Source of the DNA: Schaalia hyovaginalis
Lineage (GTDB): Bacteria; Actinomycetota; Actinomycetes; Actinomycetales; Actinomycetaceae
Assembly (NCBI RefSeq): GCF_014208035.1
Contig: NZ_JACHMK010000001.1
Coordinates: 620,001 to 684,000, forward strand
Length of the DNA: 64,000 nt
Direction: 5' to 3'
Made by a program: the position numbers and the translations under genes. Shown here in pieces: positions 27,636 to 35,785 of the stretch. Each line of letters starts with the position of its first letter. The first letter of the stretch is position 1. The notes below the pieces were generated by a model. The model was given only the letters and a program-made list of their open reading frames with translations, did no database searches and was not told where the DNA came from.

Positions 27636-30600
27636 TCACGACGCCCCGCCGAGCAGCGTCGCGAGGTGGACGCCCCCGCGCCCTGCCAGCTGAGCCGCCT
27701 GCGTGCGGCATGAGAAGCCGTCCGCGAGGTAGACCGCGTCGGGATGCTCCTCGAGCGCGGGCAGGAGCGACTGGTCGGCGACAGCCGCCGACACTTCGTA
27801 GTGCCCCTTCTCCATGCCGAAGTTCCCCGCGAGTCCGCAGCAGCCCGACAATTCGGTGACGCTCGCGCCGAGGCGCGTGAGGAGCGTGCGATCCGCCGCC
27901 CAGCCCATCACCGAGTAGTGGTGGCAGTGCGGCTGCGCCACGACCTCCACCCCCGACAGATCCGGGAGCGACAGCTCGTCCTCGGGAACCAGCGCGAGAA
28001 GCTCGGCCAGCGTGAACGTCCTGCCCGACACGAGGGACGAGCGCGGATCCTCGGGAAGAAGATCGAGGAGATCGTCCCTCAGCACGGCCGTGCACGAGGG
28101 CTCCACACCCACGATCGGGATCCCGTTCGCCGCGAAAGGAGCGAGCGCCCCGAGCAGCTTCCCGAGCCGCTTCTTCGCCCCGGCGAGCTGACCGGTCGTG
28201 ATCCACGTGAGCCCGCAACACACATCCGAAGCCACGATGACCGCGAAGCCGTTCGCCTCCAGCAGCTCCACGAGGGCGCGGGCGCCTGTGTCATCGAGCG
28301 TCTGCGAGAAGGAATCCGCCCAGACGAGCACATAGGGGCGCCCCTGCGGATCCCGGGGCCCGAAGCCGCCCGCAGTCGTCGAAGGAGCCGCGCCCTCGGC
28401 GAGGGGAGGCACGGGGGCGACGGAGCCGCGGCGCCTCGCCCAACGCGCGAAGGTCCCCGATTGCAAAGGCAGCATCGGGCGACGGGCATCAAGGCCGATG
28501 AGGGAGAAGAGGGCCCTGCGAAGCGCCCCGACGCCGAGCACCGCGTTGGCGATCCTCGCCGCGCCCGGGATCCTCGCCGACAGGCGCGTCCAGCGCGGCA
28601 GCATCCCGAGCGCGTAGTGCGACAGAGGGCGCAAGCGGCCCCGATACCGGCGGAAGAAAGCCTCCGAACGGTACTTCGCCATGTCGACGCCCGCCGGGCA
28701 ATCCGAAGAGCACGCCTTGCATGCGAGGCACAGGTCGAGCGCCTCAAGAACCTCGGGCGACTCGATCGAGGTGACGAGGGCGCCGTTCGCCGCCTCCTGC
28801 AAGATGCGCGCGCGCCCGCGGGTCACGTCCTTCTCGTCCTTCGTCGCCTTCCAACTCGGACACATGAAGGCGCCGGACACCCCCGCCCGGCACTTGCCCA
28901 CCCCCGTGCAGCGGTGGATCGCATTCGCGAAATCGCCGTGGTCCTCGCGGAAGGCGAAACCGCCCGCGGCGGGCAGGCTGCGCGAAGCCGGGCGGCGGAG
29001 GAACTCATCGACGAGGTCGACGCCGGGCTGCGGGTCGGGGACGAGGTCCCAATCGATCGCCTCACCCGGCAGGATCCATAAATCCGGCCGAATCCCCGCC
29101 GCCATCGCGCGTCTGAGCGACTCGCGCGAAGTCGCCAACACCGGGGCGATCGGCGAGGCGAGCACCCCGGGATTGAGGAGGTTGTTCGGGTCGAAGAGGT
29201 GCTTGACCTGCCCGAAGAGGTCGAGCATCTCACGCGAGTACATGAAGCGGAGGAGCTCGGTGCGCGCCCGCCCATCCCCGTGCTCGCCCGACACCGAACC
29301 CCCGTGCGAAGCGCAGCACGCCGCCGCCCGCTCGAGGAAGCGACACGAATGCGCCACGCCCTCGTCCGTGTCGAGCGGCATGTCGAGGCGCACGTGGACG
29401 CAGCCGTCGCCGAAATGCCCGTAGAGGAGCCCGTCGATGTCGAACTCCTTCATGAGGGCGGTGAAATCGCGCAGGTAGGCGCCGAGATTCGCCGGCGGCA
29501 CCGCCGCATCCTCGAAGCCGGGCCACCCCTGCTCATTGCCCTTCCCCGTCGCCGGGTCATACGGGGTCCTCCCGCCCAGCCCCGCGCCGTCGGCCCGGAT
29601 CCGCCACAGCCGCGCCGCATCCTCACCGGGCGGGTAGATCCCGACCGCCTCCGTGTGCGCCGCGGCGGCGAGCGCCCGGGCCCGTTCGAGAGAATCCTCC
29701 GGGGAATCGCCCCCGACCTCGCACATCATCCAGCCCTCGCCCTCGGGCAGCTCGGGCACGGCCCCGGGGCCGTTGTGGCGGCGAACGACGTCGACGAGCC
29801 GGGAATCCAGGCCCTCCACGGCGAGGGGCCGGTGCTCGAGGAGGGCGGGGACGTCGTCTGCGGCCCGAATCATGTCGGGGTAGCCGAGGACCACGAGGAC
29901 CGGGGAGGCGGGGATCGGCACGAGCCGCACGGTGATCGACAGGATCGTCACGAGCGTGCCCTCGGTGCCGACGAGCATCGCCGCGAGATTCCGGTGCCTC
30001 TCCGGCGTGAGGTGCTCGAGCGAGTAGCCGGACACCTGCCGACCGAAGGTGCCGAGCTCGGTGCGGATGATCGCGAGGTGCTCGTCGATCAGGGCGGCCA
30101 GGCCGGGCACTTCGGGAAGCTCCGGGTCGTGCTCGCGCCGCGCGGTGAAGCGGCGGCCGAGACCATCCACGCAGTCGAGCTCGACGATGTTGTCGGCCGT
30201 TCGCCCCCACGCGGTCGCATGGGGCCCGCAGGCGTTGTTCCCGACCATTCCGGCGATCGTCGCCCTGTTCTGACTCGAAGGATCGGGGCCGAATCGCAGC
30301 CCGTAGGGGGCGGCTGCGGCCTGGAGGGCCGCCGCGATGCAGCCCGGCTCGACCACGGCGGTGCTCGCTTCGGGGTCGATCGACACGACCCTGTTGAGGT
30401 GCCGCGTGGATTCAAGGACGATGCCCGGGCCGATCGCATTGCCCGAGCAGGAGGTCCCGCCTCCCCGGTTCGTCACCGGGACGCCGTGCTCGCGCGCGAG
30501 CTCGAGGGTCGTGAGGACGTCCTCGGTCGAGGCGGGGAAGACGACGGCGAGCGGCGGGATCCGGTAGAGGCCCGCATCGCTCGAGTACCGGGCGCGCGTG

Positions 30601-30797
30601 CCCCTCGTCGCGTCGAGCTCGCCTTCGAGGCGCTCGGCGAGGGCGTCGAGGAAGGCTCGGGCCCCGTCCTCCCTGAAAGGATCGGCCGGTGAGGCGGCTT
30701 GAAGCGCCGTCGTCCCATTGACGGGGTCCTGATCCACCGGCGCACCGCTGTGCGATGCGCGAAGCCCGACGATCTCCGAGGCGAATTCAACGCTCAT
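27636..30797 (-). CDS. FAD/Fe-S D-lactate-type dehydrogenase (GlcD-GlcF fusion)
   Basis: The 1053-residue protein joins a GlcD-like flavoprotein to a GlcF-like Fe-S part, as in YdiJ/Dld-type D-2-hydroxyacid dehydrogenases. The N-terminal half has the PCMH FAD motif NRGGGTSCSGNAIGPGIV (about residue 96) and the C-terminal FAD-oxidase signature with GHFGDGCVHVRLD and SGEHGDGRAR. The second half has CTGVGKCR and the ferredoxin motif CLACKACSSDCPAGVDM, then two CCG-type cysteine modules (DVCCGLTW and SGCCGLAGNFG). It would oxidise D-lactate or another D-2-hydroxyacid and pass electrons to menaquinone at the membrane. ATG 30797 has GGAAAGA upstream; the frame opens much earlier but that part overlaps the divergent gene. 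Confidence 0.9.
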   Translation of the reverse strand: MSVEFASEIVGLRASHSGAPVDQDPVNGTTALQAASPADPFREDGARAFLDALAERLEGELDATRGTRARYSSDAGLYRIPPLAVVFPASTEDVLTTLELAREHGVPVTNRGGGTSCSGNAIGPGIVLESTRHLNRVVSIDPEASTAVVEPGCIAAALQAAAAPYGLRFGPDPSSQNRATIAGMVGNNACGPHATAWGRTADNIVELDCVDGLGRRFTARREHDPELPEVPGLAALIDEHLAIIRTELGTFGRQVSGYSLEHLTPERHRNLAAMLVGTEGTLVTILSITVRLVPIPASPVLVVLGYPDMIRAADDVPALLEHRPLAVEGLDSRLVDVVRRHNGPGAVPELPEGEGWMMCEVGGDSPEDSLERARALAAAAHTEAVGIYPPGEDAARLWRIRADGAGLGGRTPYDPATGKGNEQGWPGFEDAAVPPANLGAYLRDFTALMKEFDIDGLLYGHFGDGCVHVRLDMPLDTDEGVAHSCRFLERAAACCASHGGSVSGEHGDGRARTELLRFMYSREMLDLFGQVKHLFDPNNLLNPGVLASPIAPVLATSRESLRRAMAAGIRPDLWILPGEAIDWDLVPDPQPGVDLVDEFLRRPASRSLPAAGGFAFREDHGDFANAIHRCTGVGKCRAGVSGAFMCPSWKATKDEKDVTRGRARILQEAANGALVTSIESPEVLEALDLCLACKACSSDCPAGVDMAKYRSEAFFRRYRGRLRPLSHYALGMLPRWTRLSARIPGAARIANAVLGVGALRRALFSLIGLDARRPMLPLQSGTFARWARRRGSVAPVPPLAEGAAPSTTAGGFGPRDPQGRPYVLVWADSFSQTLDDTGARALVELLEANGFAVIVASDVCCGLTWITTGQLAGAKKRLGKLLGALAPFAANGIPIVGVEPSCTAVLRDDLLDLLPEDPRSSLVSGRTFTLAELLALVPEDELSLPDLSGVEVVAQPHCHHYSVMGWAADRTLLTRLGASVTELSGCCGLAGNFGMEKGHYEVSAAVADQSLLPALEEHPDAVYLADGFSCRTQAAQLAGRGGVHLATLLGGAS

Positions 30798-30918
30798 GGC
30801 CCGATCTTTCCACGTGTCGCGACGATCGACACGGGACGTCCAGGGCGCAGGCTTGGGTTTCGCGCCTTCAACTGTGGAACAATGGGGTGAGCGTGTGCGG
30901 TGAGTGGAAGGACGGCCG

Positions 30919-32094
30919 GTGGCCCTTTTCGAGTTCGAGGACGGACGGCTCATCCCCGCGCAGTTCGGACGGCCCGTCCCCTCGGGCATCACCGCTGAGA
31001 TCATCGACGCGATCTGCTCGCAGGTCCTCGAGATCGTGTCGCGCCCGCTTTTCCCCATCACCTGGAACGACATCGTCCGGACCCAGGACGCCGGGGAGGC
31101 ACCGCGGCTCACCGCCCTCGATGCGACGGGGCAGGTCGTCTCCGTCGAGGTCGTCCCGCGTCTCGACTCCGATACGCTCATCACCTCCCTCTCGCGGCTC
31201 GCCGACGCCGCGGCCCTGTCGTGGTCCGACCTCGCCCGCGAGTACGAGGGCGGCGTCGAAGCCTTCAAAGCGGGGTGGCTGCTCTTCCGCGACTCGATGC
31301 CGCCCTCCCCCGGGGCGGGTCCCCGACTCGTCATGGTCGTAGGGGCGATCGATCCGCAGGTCCGTCCCGCGCTCGACGTCCTGTCCACCTCGGGCGTGGA
31401 GGTGCACGAGGTGAACCTGCGCCGCATGTCCAACGGCCGGACCTTCCTCGAAGTCGTCCCCGTGGGGCCGCGCCTCTACGGGCACGCGCCCCAGGTCCTC
31501 ATCGGCCAGGCGGCGGCCGTCCAGGAGATCGAGGCCCGTCAGAAGGGGGCCGCCGCGCCCGCCGCGGAGCCGACCCCTGCCGCAGCCCCCGGCCCTTCGG
31601 ATCCGATTCCGTCTCATCCCGGGCCTGAGTCTGCATCCGGGCCTGAACCCGAACCCCAGACCGAGCCCGAACCCCAGATCGAACCCCAGACCCAGCCCCG
31701 GCTCGACCCCGCTGAACCGGAGGTCCCGTCTGACATCCTCCGCGCCCGCGAACAGGGGATCCCCCTGCTCGCCAACGATGCCGAGGGATTGAAGGTCCTC
31801 GCCCAGATCATCGGGGAGGAGGTCCCACTGGTCGCGCATCCGGATTGCCACGCGCCGGACGGCCTGATCCTCGGCCGCGATGGACTCGTCCGATCGACCG
31901 GTTGGGTGTGGGCCTCCCTTCACGACCTCGAACAGACGGCGCCCGCCCTCGTCCCCGCGTGGGAGCACCTGCGCATCAACGACCTCAGAGGCCCTTCGCT
32001 CGCGGAATCCGTTGCCGAGATCAACAGGGAGATCGCGCGCGAATACGCCCACGCCCCCGCAGGCGCATCGAGCCGCAGGCACGCGCGCGACTGA
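30919..32094 (+). CDS. Conserved-looking protein of unknown function with Pro/Glu linker
   Basis: The 391-residue protein is soluble. Residues about 1-190 form one domain (starts MALFEFEDGRLIPAQFG; SWSDLAREY and LVMVVGAIDP are central), residues about 205-270 are a low-complexity Pro/Glu/Gln linker (PEPEPQTEPEPQIEPQTQP), and a second alpha/beta part follows. LDATGQVVSVEVV is faintly like the core of PD-(D/E)XK nucleases but lacks the Lys, so no activity is claimed. GTG 30919 is favoured (GGAAGGA 6 nt upstream); GTG 30904 is possible. It is divergent from the dehydrogenase and stands alone. Confidence 0.6.
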   Translation: MALFEFEDGRLIPAQFGRPVPSGITAEIIDAICSQVLEIVSRPLFPITWNDIVRTQDAGEAPRLTALDATGQVVSVEVVPRLDSDTLITSLSRLADAAALSWSDLAREYEGGVEAFKAGWLLFRDSMPPSPGAGPRLVMVVGAIDPQVRPALDVLSTSGVEVHEVNLRRMSNGRTFLEVVPVGPRLYGHAPQVLIGQAAAVQEIEARQKGAAAPAAEPTPAAAPGPSDPIPSHPGPESASGPEPEPQTEPEPQIEPQTQPRLDPAEPEVPSDILRAREQGIPLLANDAEGLKVLAQIIGEEVPLVAHPDCHAPDGLILGRDGLVRSTGWVWASLHDLEQTAPALVPAWEHLRINDLRGPSLAESVAEINREIAREYAHAPAGASSRRHARD

Positions 32095-32234
32095 CCCCTC
32101 CCCGGCGGGTCCATCACCCCCTGCGCCGAGGGCCCGGAGGGAGGGTCTTTGAGAGGATCTTCTAGGGCCCTCGCGCGTCGGCACCGTACCGTGCGGGCGC
32201 CGTCCGGCGCCGCATTCAAGACCCCGTCCGGCGC

Positions 32235-33389
32235 CTAGCTGATGAAAGCGCCGATCCAGCGCCGCATCGTCGAGAACACCTCGGCGCGCACACCGGGATC
32301 GGAGAGGAAGAGGTCGTGCTTTCCCGGGAAACGCGCGATCGTCACCTGATCCGAAAGATTCGACGACCGCGCGGCGACGATGTCGACGTCGAGGACGACG
32401 TCGGAGCTGAACACCCGGGGCGACCACTCCTCCTCCGTGTAAGAGGCCTTCGACACCATCGAGAGCACCGGGCAATCCAGATGCGCCTCGGACTCGATGA
32501 TCTCGTGACCGGCCATGATGGCCTCCAGCCACTTCGCGGGCACCGGATAGGAGCCCGGGCGCTTCCACTCGAGGGCGTATTCCCAGCCCTTCACAGCGGG
32601 ATCACCCTCGAAACCCTTCAATTCCGGGGGGAGCGGCAGGCCCGAACCCGCCCACCCGTCCTTGAGCGAGCGCGCGTAATGATCGGGCCCGGAGCCGAGC
32701 GGCACCTCCCAATGCGGGTTCCGCTGGGCGATCCTGCCCAGAACCGGCTGCATGGCCGGGCGCAGATTCGCCATGGTCTGCATCTCGAGCCACGCCGAAT
32801 TGAGGATGAGGCCGGCGGCGGCGCCCGGGTGACGATGCGACCACACGGTCGCGATCAGGCCGCCGGTCGAATGGGCGACGAGGATGAGCGGAAGGTCGCC
32901 CTGCTCGGTGCGGATGATGTCCAGGGCCTCGCCGATCTCCTCGTCGTAGACGCTGATGTCGTCGACGTAGCCGACCGACTGCCAGGGGCGCAGTGAGCGC
33001 CCGTATTTGCGCAGGTCCAGAGCGTAGAAGGCGGAGCCCGCCTCCGCCATTGAACGCGCGAGTTCGGTCTGGAAGAAGTAGTCGTTGCGGCCGTGCAGAT
33101 AGAGGGCGGCCGAGGTCGGGAAGGCCTTGGCCTCCGGGCCCGCGAGCGGATCGCGGTGGGGGAGGTAGCGGATGAGGGTGGCGACGGCCTCGCCCTCCTC
33201 ATCGGGCAGGAGGGGGATCGTCCTCGACTCGTAGGCGCTGCCGAGGATGTCTTCGCGCCATTCGTCTTCGGGCGCGGGACCGGCCGGTCCCCAGGGGGCC
33301 AGGACGTCGATCTGCGGGGCCGAGGGGGCCTCGCCCTCGTGGTCGAGGGGTGAGGATGTGGCTGCGGGTTCATTCGGCCGATCGGTCAT
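32235..33389 (-). CDS. Alpha/beta hydrolase (serine aminopeptidase/lysophospholipase-like)
   Basis: The 384-residue enzyme has an alpha/beta-hydrolase core: oxyanion region YLHGRNDYFFQTELAR (about residue 97), nucleophile elbow VAHSTGGL (about 169, G-x-S-x-G variant with Ala first) and the late GKHDLFLSD with the catalytic His. It has no signal peptide, so it is probably a cytosolic esterase or lysophospholipase of the S33/Hydrolase_4 type; the substrate is unknown. The start ATG 33389 lies exactly 6 nt after the -10-like TACACT, without a ribosome site, so translation is likely leaderless. Confidence 0.82.
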   Translation of the reverse strand: MTDRPNEPAATSSPLDHEGEAPSAPQIDVLAPWGPAGPAPEDEWREDILGSAYESRTIPLLPDEEGEAVATLIRYLPHRDPLAGPEAKAFPTSAALYLHGRNDYFFQTELARSMAEAGSAFYALDLRKYGRSLRPWQSVGYVDDISVYDEEIGEALDIIRTEQGDLPLILVAHSTGGLIATVWSHRHPGAAAGLILNSAWLEMQTMANLRPAMQPVLGRIAQRNPHWEVPLGSGPDHYARSLKDGWAGSGLPLPPELKGFEGDPAVKGWEYALEWKRPGSYPVPAKWLEAIMAGHEIIESEAHLDCPVLSMVSKASYTEEEWSPRVFSSDVVLDVDIVAARSSNLSDQVTIARFPGKHDLFLSDPGVRAEVFSTMRRWIGAFIS

Positions 33390-33395
33390 GACCCG

Positions 33396-33401
33396 AGTGT
33401 A
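33396..33401 (-). promoter_or_regulatory. -10 box of the alpha/beta hydrolase gene (leaderless)
   Basis: TACACT on the minus strand ends 6 nt before ATG 33389, placing the transcript start on or next to the A of the start codon. Confidence 0.55.
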
Positions 33402-33537
33402 GTGAATCCGCCCCGCCCTCGACTCCCACTGCTTGCTTCGCGGCGGTTTTCGACAGATTCCTGTGAAAAAGGGGCGTGAAGCAGGCAGCGGGACGAGGAG
33501 CGGCGGAGAGGGGCGGAATCAGCCGACGGTGCGGGGA

Positions 33538-34284
33538 TCAGCCGACGGTGCGGATCGGCCCGCGTTCGGCGAGGACCCAGGCGAGGGGGATCGAGACGAT
33601 CGGGACGACGAGCGCGATGATGAGGATCGCGGCTTCGAGCGCTCCGCTGGCGGCGGACGTCGACACGGAGGCGAGCACCATCCCGCAGCCGAACAGCCAT
33701 GCGACGTAGACGCCGATCGCGACGACACCGCCCCTCGCCCGTCCGACGCGGAAGGCGTGGCCGATCACCGAGCCGATGGCGCCGACTCCGAGCAGTGCGA
33801 GGAAGAGCGCAAGGGCCTCGAGGGGGACGAGGGCCCCGGAACCCGCATCGAATGCGGAGTGCCCGCCGAGGGCGTGAGCGATTCCGAGCCCATCGGATCC
33901 GGGGATCGTCGAGCGGCCGACGGCCCAGACCGCTGCGGCGATGAAGGCGTACACGAGGTGGACCGTCCACGAGACCCGGTTCTGGAGTCTCAGGCCCGCA
34001 CCGGCGAGGGCGGTCGAGGCCGTCGACTCGGCGGCCTCGGTGATCCGCGCGATGACCAGGAAGATCGCCCAGGTTAAGGCCCAGTTGAGGGGGATGCCCT
34101 GCAGAAGCTCCGGGAAGTCGACGGGCTCATTGACGAAGGTGGCGATGAGCGCACCGGTGGCGAGGTTCGCGCCGGAGACGCCGATGACGAGGGGCCAGGC
34201 GAAGCGGGTCTCGGCGAAGGACGCGGCGATGAGGGCGCGTGCGGGCGCGCGGAGGGCGGTGGGGCGGGTCCGTTGGGTGCTCAT
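33538..34284 (-). CDS. ABC-2-like membrane permease of the YtrA-type operon
   Basis: The 248-residue protein has six hydrophobic segments and short loops, as in ABC-2-type permeases. ATG 34284 (MSTQRTRPTAL) has AAGGAGAAGTGAC upstream; the longer frame is not needed. It starts 1 nt after the ATPase stop, and GntR-ATPase-permease form one operon. Substrate unknown; YtrA-type systems often respond to cell-envelope antibiotics. The stop region is duplicated: a 17-bp sequence carrying the last codons and stop recurs 19 bp further on (33518-33534 and 33537-33553). Confidence 0.8.
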   Translation of the reverse strand: MSTQRTRPTALRAPARALIAASFAETRFAWPLVIGVSGANLATGALIATFVNEPVDFPELLQGIPLNWALTWAIFLVIARITEAAESTASTALAGAGLRLQNRVSWTVHLVYAFIAAAVWAVGRSTIPGSDGLGIAHALGGHSAFDAGSGALVPLEALALFLALLGVGAIGSVIGHAFRVGRARGGVVAIGVYVAWLFGCGMVLASVSTSAASGALEAAILIIALVVPIVSIPLAWVLAERGPIRTVG

Positions 34285-34285
34285 G

Positions 34286-35158
34286 TCACTTCTCCTTGGA
34301 GATGAGGGAGACGAAGGCGTCCTGGAAGGACAGCGGCTGGATCTCGATGCCGCGGGCGCGCGCGGCATCGACCAGTGCGCGGGAGTGGCCGGTGATGCGG
34401 AGCTCGGCGAGGCGCCCGAGGGGCCGTTCCTCGAGGATCTGGACCTCCGCTTCGGCCCTGAGGAGTTCGCGGATCGCCTGCGGGTCGCCGACGAGGGCGA
34501 GCACCGCCGATCTGAGCTCCTCGGCGGGCATCGCGCTCAGGATGCGCCCCCGGTCGAGGACGACGACGCGCTCGATGAGGGATTCGAGCTCGGACACGAG
34601 GTGGCTCGAGATGAGGATCGTGCGTTCGCCGTCGGACTGGGCCGACACGGCGATGATCTCCTCGGCGAGGGCGAGGCGCGTCGGAACGTCGAGGTTGGCG
34701 AAGGGCTCGTCGAGCAGTGTGATCGGGGCGCCCGCGGCGAGGGCGAGGCAGCTGGTGAATGCGCTGCGCTGGCCGAGTGAGCGGCGCCCGAGCGAGCCCT
34801 TGAGGGAGAGGGCGAAACGGTCGATGAGGCGCGCGAAGGCCGTTTCGTCCCAGGTGGGGCGCAAGCGCGCGTAGCGCAGCGCGTTCTTCGCGGTCGTCGA
34901 TTGGAGGTCGCGATCGTCGCCGGCGTAGAGGCAGTGGGCGACGAGGTCTTCGCGCGTCGCCGCTTCGCCTTCGAGGAGGATCGTGCCGGAATCGGGCGAG
35001 ATCCGTCCGCCGATGGTTTTGAGGAGAGTGGTCTTGCCGGAGCCGTTCGGGCCGATGACTCCGGTGATCGATCCGGCGCGCAGCTCGAGGCTCAGGTCGT
35101 TCAGGGCTTTGGAGTGCTGGCCGGGGTAGGCGTGGCTGAGGGAATCAATGCGGATCAT
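34286..35158 (-). CDS. ABC transporter ATP-binding protein of the YtrA-type operon
   Basis: The 290-residue ATPase has Walker A GPNGSGKTTLLK (about residue 37), a signature reduced to RSLGQRSAFTSCLALAAG in place of LSGGQ, Walker B ITLLDEPFANLD and the H-loop ISSHLVSE. The degenerate signature is common in the YtrB/EcsA-like group. A roughly 90-residue C-terminal extension follows the ATPase core. The ATG at 35158 overlaps the stop of the GntR gene by four bases, and the permease follows after one base. Confidence 0.9.
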   Translation of the reverse strand: MIRIDSLSHAYPGQHSKALNDLSLELRAGSITGVIGPNGSGKTTLLKTIGGRISPDSGTILLEGEAATREDLVAHCLYAGDDRDLQSTTAKNALRYARLRPTWDETAFARLIDRFALSLKGSLGRRSLGQRSAFTSCLALAAGAPITLLDEPFANLDVPTRLALAEEIIAVSAQSDGERTILISSHLVSELESLIERVVVLDRGRILSAMPAEELRSAVLALVGDPQAIRELLRAEAEVQILEERPLGRLAELRITGHSRALVDAARARGIEIQPLSFQDAFVSLISKEK

Positions 35159-35544
35159 CGGTGCTCCTCGGGGGCGTGCGCGCGCGGGGCGGCGAGTGTG
35201 CGGATGGCGTTGATGAGTTCCTCGGGGTCCAGGCCGAGGGCGAGCGCCTCTTCGACGAGGGGGGTGAGGCGCGCGTCGATGAAGTCGCTGCGGCGTTGCG
35301 CGATGAGTCGCGCGTGGGCGCCGTGGGCGATGAACATGCCGATGCCGCGTCGTTTGACGAGGAGTCCGTCGTCGACGAGGGCGGAGAAGGCCTTCGCCGC
35401 AGTCGCGGGGTTGATGCGGTAGGTCGTCGCGTATTGGGTCGTCGACATCACCTGGTCGCCGTCGAGGAGATCGCCGATGAGGATCCTGCGGCGGATGTCC
35501 TCGGCGATCTGGATGTAGATCGGGGTTGTGGCGTCGAGGTCCAT
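35155..35544 (-). CDS. GntR-family (YtrA type) transcriptional regulator
   Basis: The 129-residue protein has the N-terminal winged helix of GntR regulators (PIYIQIAEDIRRRILIGDLL, then TTYRINPATAAKAFSALVDD and GLLVKRRGIGMFI) and only a short helical C-terminal part, the mark of the YtrA subfamily that controls an adjacent ABC transporter. ATG 35544 follows GAGGAGGAGGTGTCGC. A perfect inverted repeat with 16-bp arms lies 12 bp upstream and is the obvious autoregulatory operator. Confidence 0.92.
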   Translation of the reverse strand: MDLDATTPIYIQIAEDIRRRILIGDLLDGDQVMSTTQYATTYRINPATAAKAFSALVDDGLLVKRRGIGMFIAHGAHARLIAQRRSDFIDARLTPLVEEALALGLDPEELINAIRTLAAPRAHAPEEHR

Positions 35545-35556
35545 GCGACACCTCCT

Positions 35557-35594
35557 CCTCTCTGGTTCATTACATGACTAATGAACCAGAGAGG
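35557..35594. promoter_or_regulatory. Operator-like perfect inverted repeat upstream of gntR/ytrA
   Basis: CCTCTCTGGTTCATTA (35557-35572) and its exact complement (35579-35594) flank the 6-bp CATGAC. GGTTCATTA/TAATGAACC resembles sites of YtrA-type regulators. Position 12 bp before the start codon implies autorepression. Confidence 0.8.
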
Positions 35595-35697
35595 CGAAGG
35601 GTTGTCAAGAGGGGCCATCGGGTTCGCGAGCGCGCCCGTGCGCCGAGGCCGGAAGAAGCCGAATGCACGGCGCCCGTGCCTTCGGCGGGGTCGGAGA

Positions 35698-35785
35698 TGG
35701 ATGCTTTCGATGGGCGAAGGTGATGCTTTCGGCGCAGAAAGGTGATGACCTCGGCGGAGAAAGGTGATGACCTCGGCGGAGGGGG
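35698..35785. repeat. 22-bp tandem repeat array, second locus
   Basis: Four units start at 35698 (decayed), 35720, 35742 and 35764, exactly 22 bp apart, with the core GTGATGnnnTCGGCG and spacer agaaag. The last two read AAAGGTGATGACCTCGGCGG and closely match the last unit of the 5458-5712 array. The array touches the stop codon of metX (35786-35788), as the first array touches lldP. Confidence 0.85.

Noticed and set aside
30798..31433. N-terminal extension of the FAD/Fe-S dehydrogenase
   Set aside because: It lies antisense to the gene at 30919, is Ser/Arg/Thr-rich, and the FAD domain is complete from ATG 30797.
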